Assembly (NCBI GenBank): GCA_963170055.1
Contig: CAUJGJ010000189.1
Span: forward strand, 1,545,701-1,565,700
DNA from: Halisarca cf. caerulea
Taxonomy: Eukaryota; Porifera; Demospongiae; Chondrillida; Halisarcidae
DNA length: 20,000 nucleotides
Direction: 5' to 3'
The notes beneath the pieces were generated by a model. The model saw nothing but the letters and a program-made list of their open reading frames with translations, did no database searches and was not told the origin of the DNA. Below, one piece after another: positions 19,862-20,000 of the stretch. The position numbers and the translations under genes were made by a program. The first letter of the stretch is position 1, and each line of letters opens with the position of its first letter.

Positions 19862-20000
19862 ATGGAGGCTGCGCTAGTAAAGTTCTGTCTCCTTTTAGCT
19901 GTCATTATGGGATGGCTATTGTTGACGATCAGTGCCCAGTCCAGTTCAATCAACGTCCTCACCTCTTCCACCCTCAGAACCGCTACAGTGGCATTGTCTG
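19862..20000 (+). CDS. Second plexin-like gene, N-terminus only (runs off window)
   Basis: ATG at 19862 in a good context (ATC ATG G). The 46 visible codons give a signal peptide (MEAALVKFCLLLAVIMGWLL) then SAQSSSINVLTSSTLRTATV, a close match to the start of the first gene: 37 of 46 aligned residues identical, with one codon fewer near residue 5. After the cleavage region the two are nearly identical, so this is a tandem paralogue. The rest of the gene is beyond the window; whether its tail carries a GAP cannot be judged. Confidence 0.85.
   Translation, partial: MEAALVKFCLLLAVIMGWLLLTISAQSSSINVLTSSTLRTATVALS

Overview
This is animal nuclear DNA carrying a 17-exon receptor gene embedded in repeat-rich sequence. 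The multi-exon architecture, extracellular Sema/PSI/IPT domains, non-LTR retrotransposons, TA-flanked MITEs and abundant (CA/GT)n tracts indicate a metazoan. A marine invertebrate such as a demosponge is my best guess from the divergent plexin and the 62-81 base introns, but no marker in the window proves it.

Layout. Positions 1-2331 (minus strand) hold a truncated, frameshifted R2-like non-LTR retrotransposon. Positions 2708-15131 (plus strand) hold a complete plexin-like gene. I could join all 17 exons with GT-AG introns and a consistent frame, giving 1436 codons plus stop. In order it encodes a signal peptide, Sema domain, three PSI modules separated by Ig-like segments, about four IPT domains, one transmembrane helix and a tail of about 177 residues. 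The tail is the unexpected part. The split RasGAP/RapGAP domain that defines plexin signalling is absent. In its place are an acidic coiled coil and a cluster of tyrosines in YxxL/I/M contexts, including two YEEM motifs of the PI3K-p85 SH2 type.

Positions 15132-19861 hold no recognisable host gene. They contain an (AT)n tract, a TIR-bounded element with an internally triplicated unit and a nested MITE, a large fold-back palindrome with a (GT)n loop, and a decayed CR1/L2-like LINE. At 19862 a second plexin-like gene begins on the same strand. Its signal peptide and first Sema residues closely match the first gene, so the locus is a tandem array of which the window shows one full member and the start of the next.

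The introns are either very short (62-81 bases) or swollen by repeats: (CA/GT)n tracts (introns 3, 5, 10, 13, 15), pogo/Tc-type MITEs (introns 1 and 14), hAT-like elements (introns 4 and 11) and a small inverted-repeat element with telomere-like CCCTAA repeats (intron 16). All exon joins are my reading of splice signals and protein homology; no transcript evidence was available.
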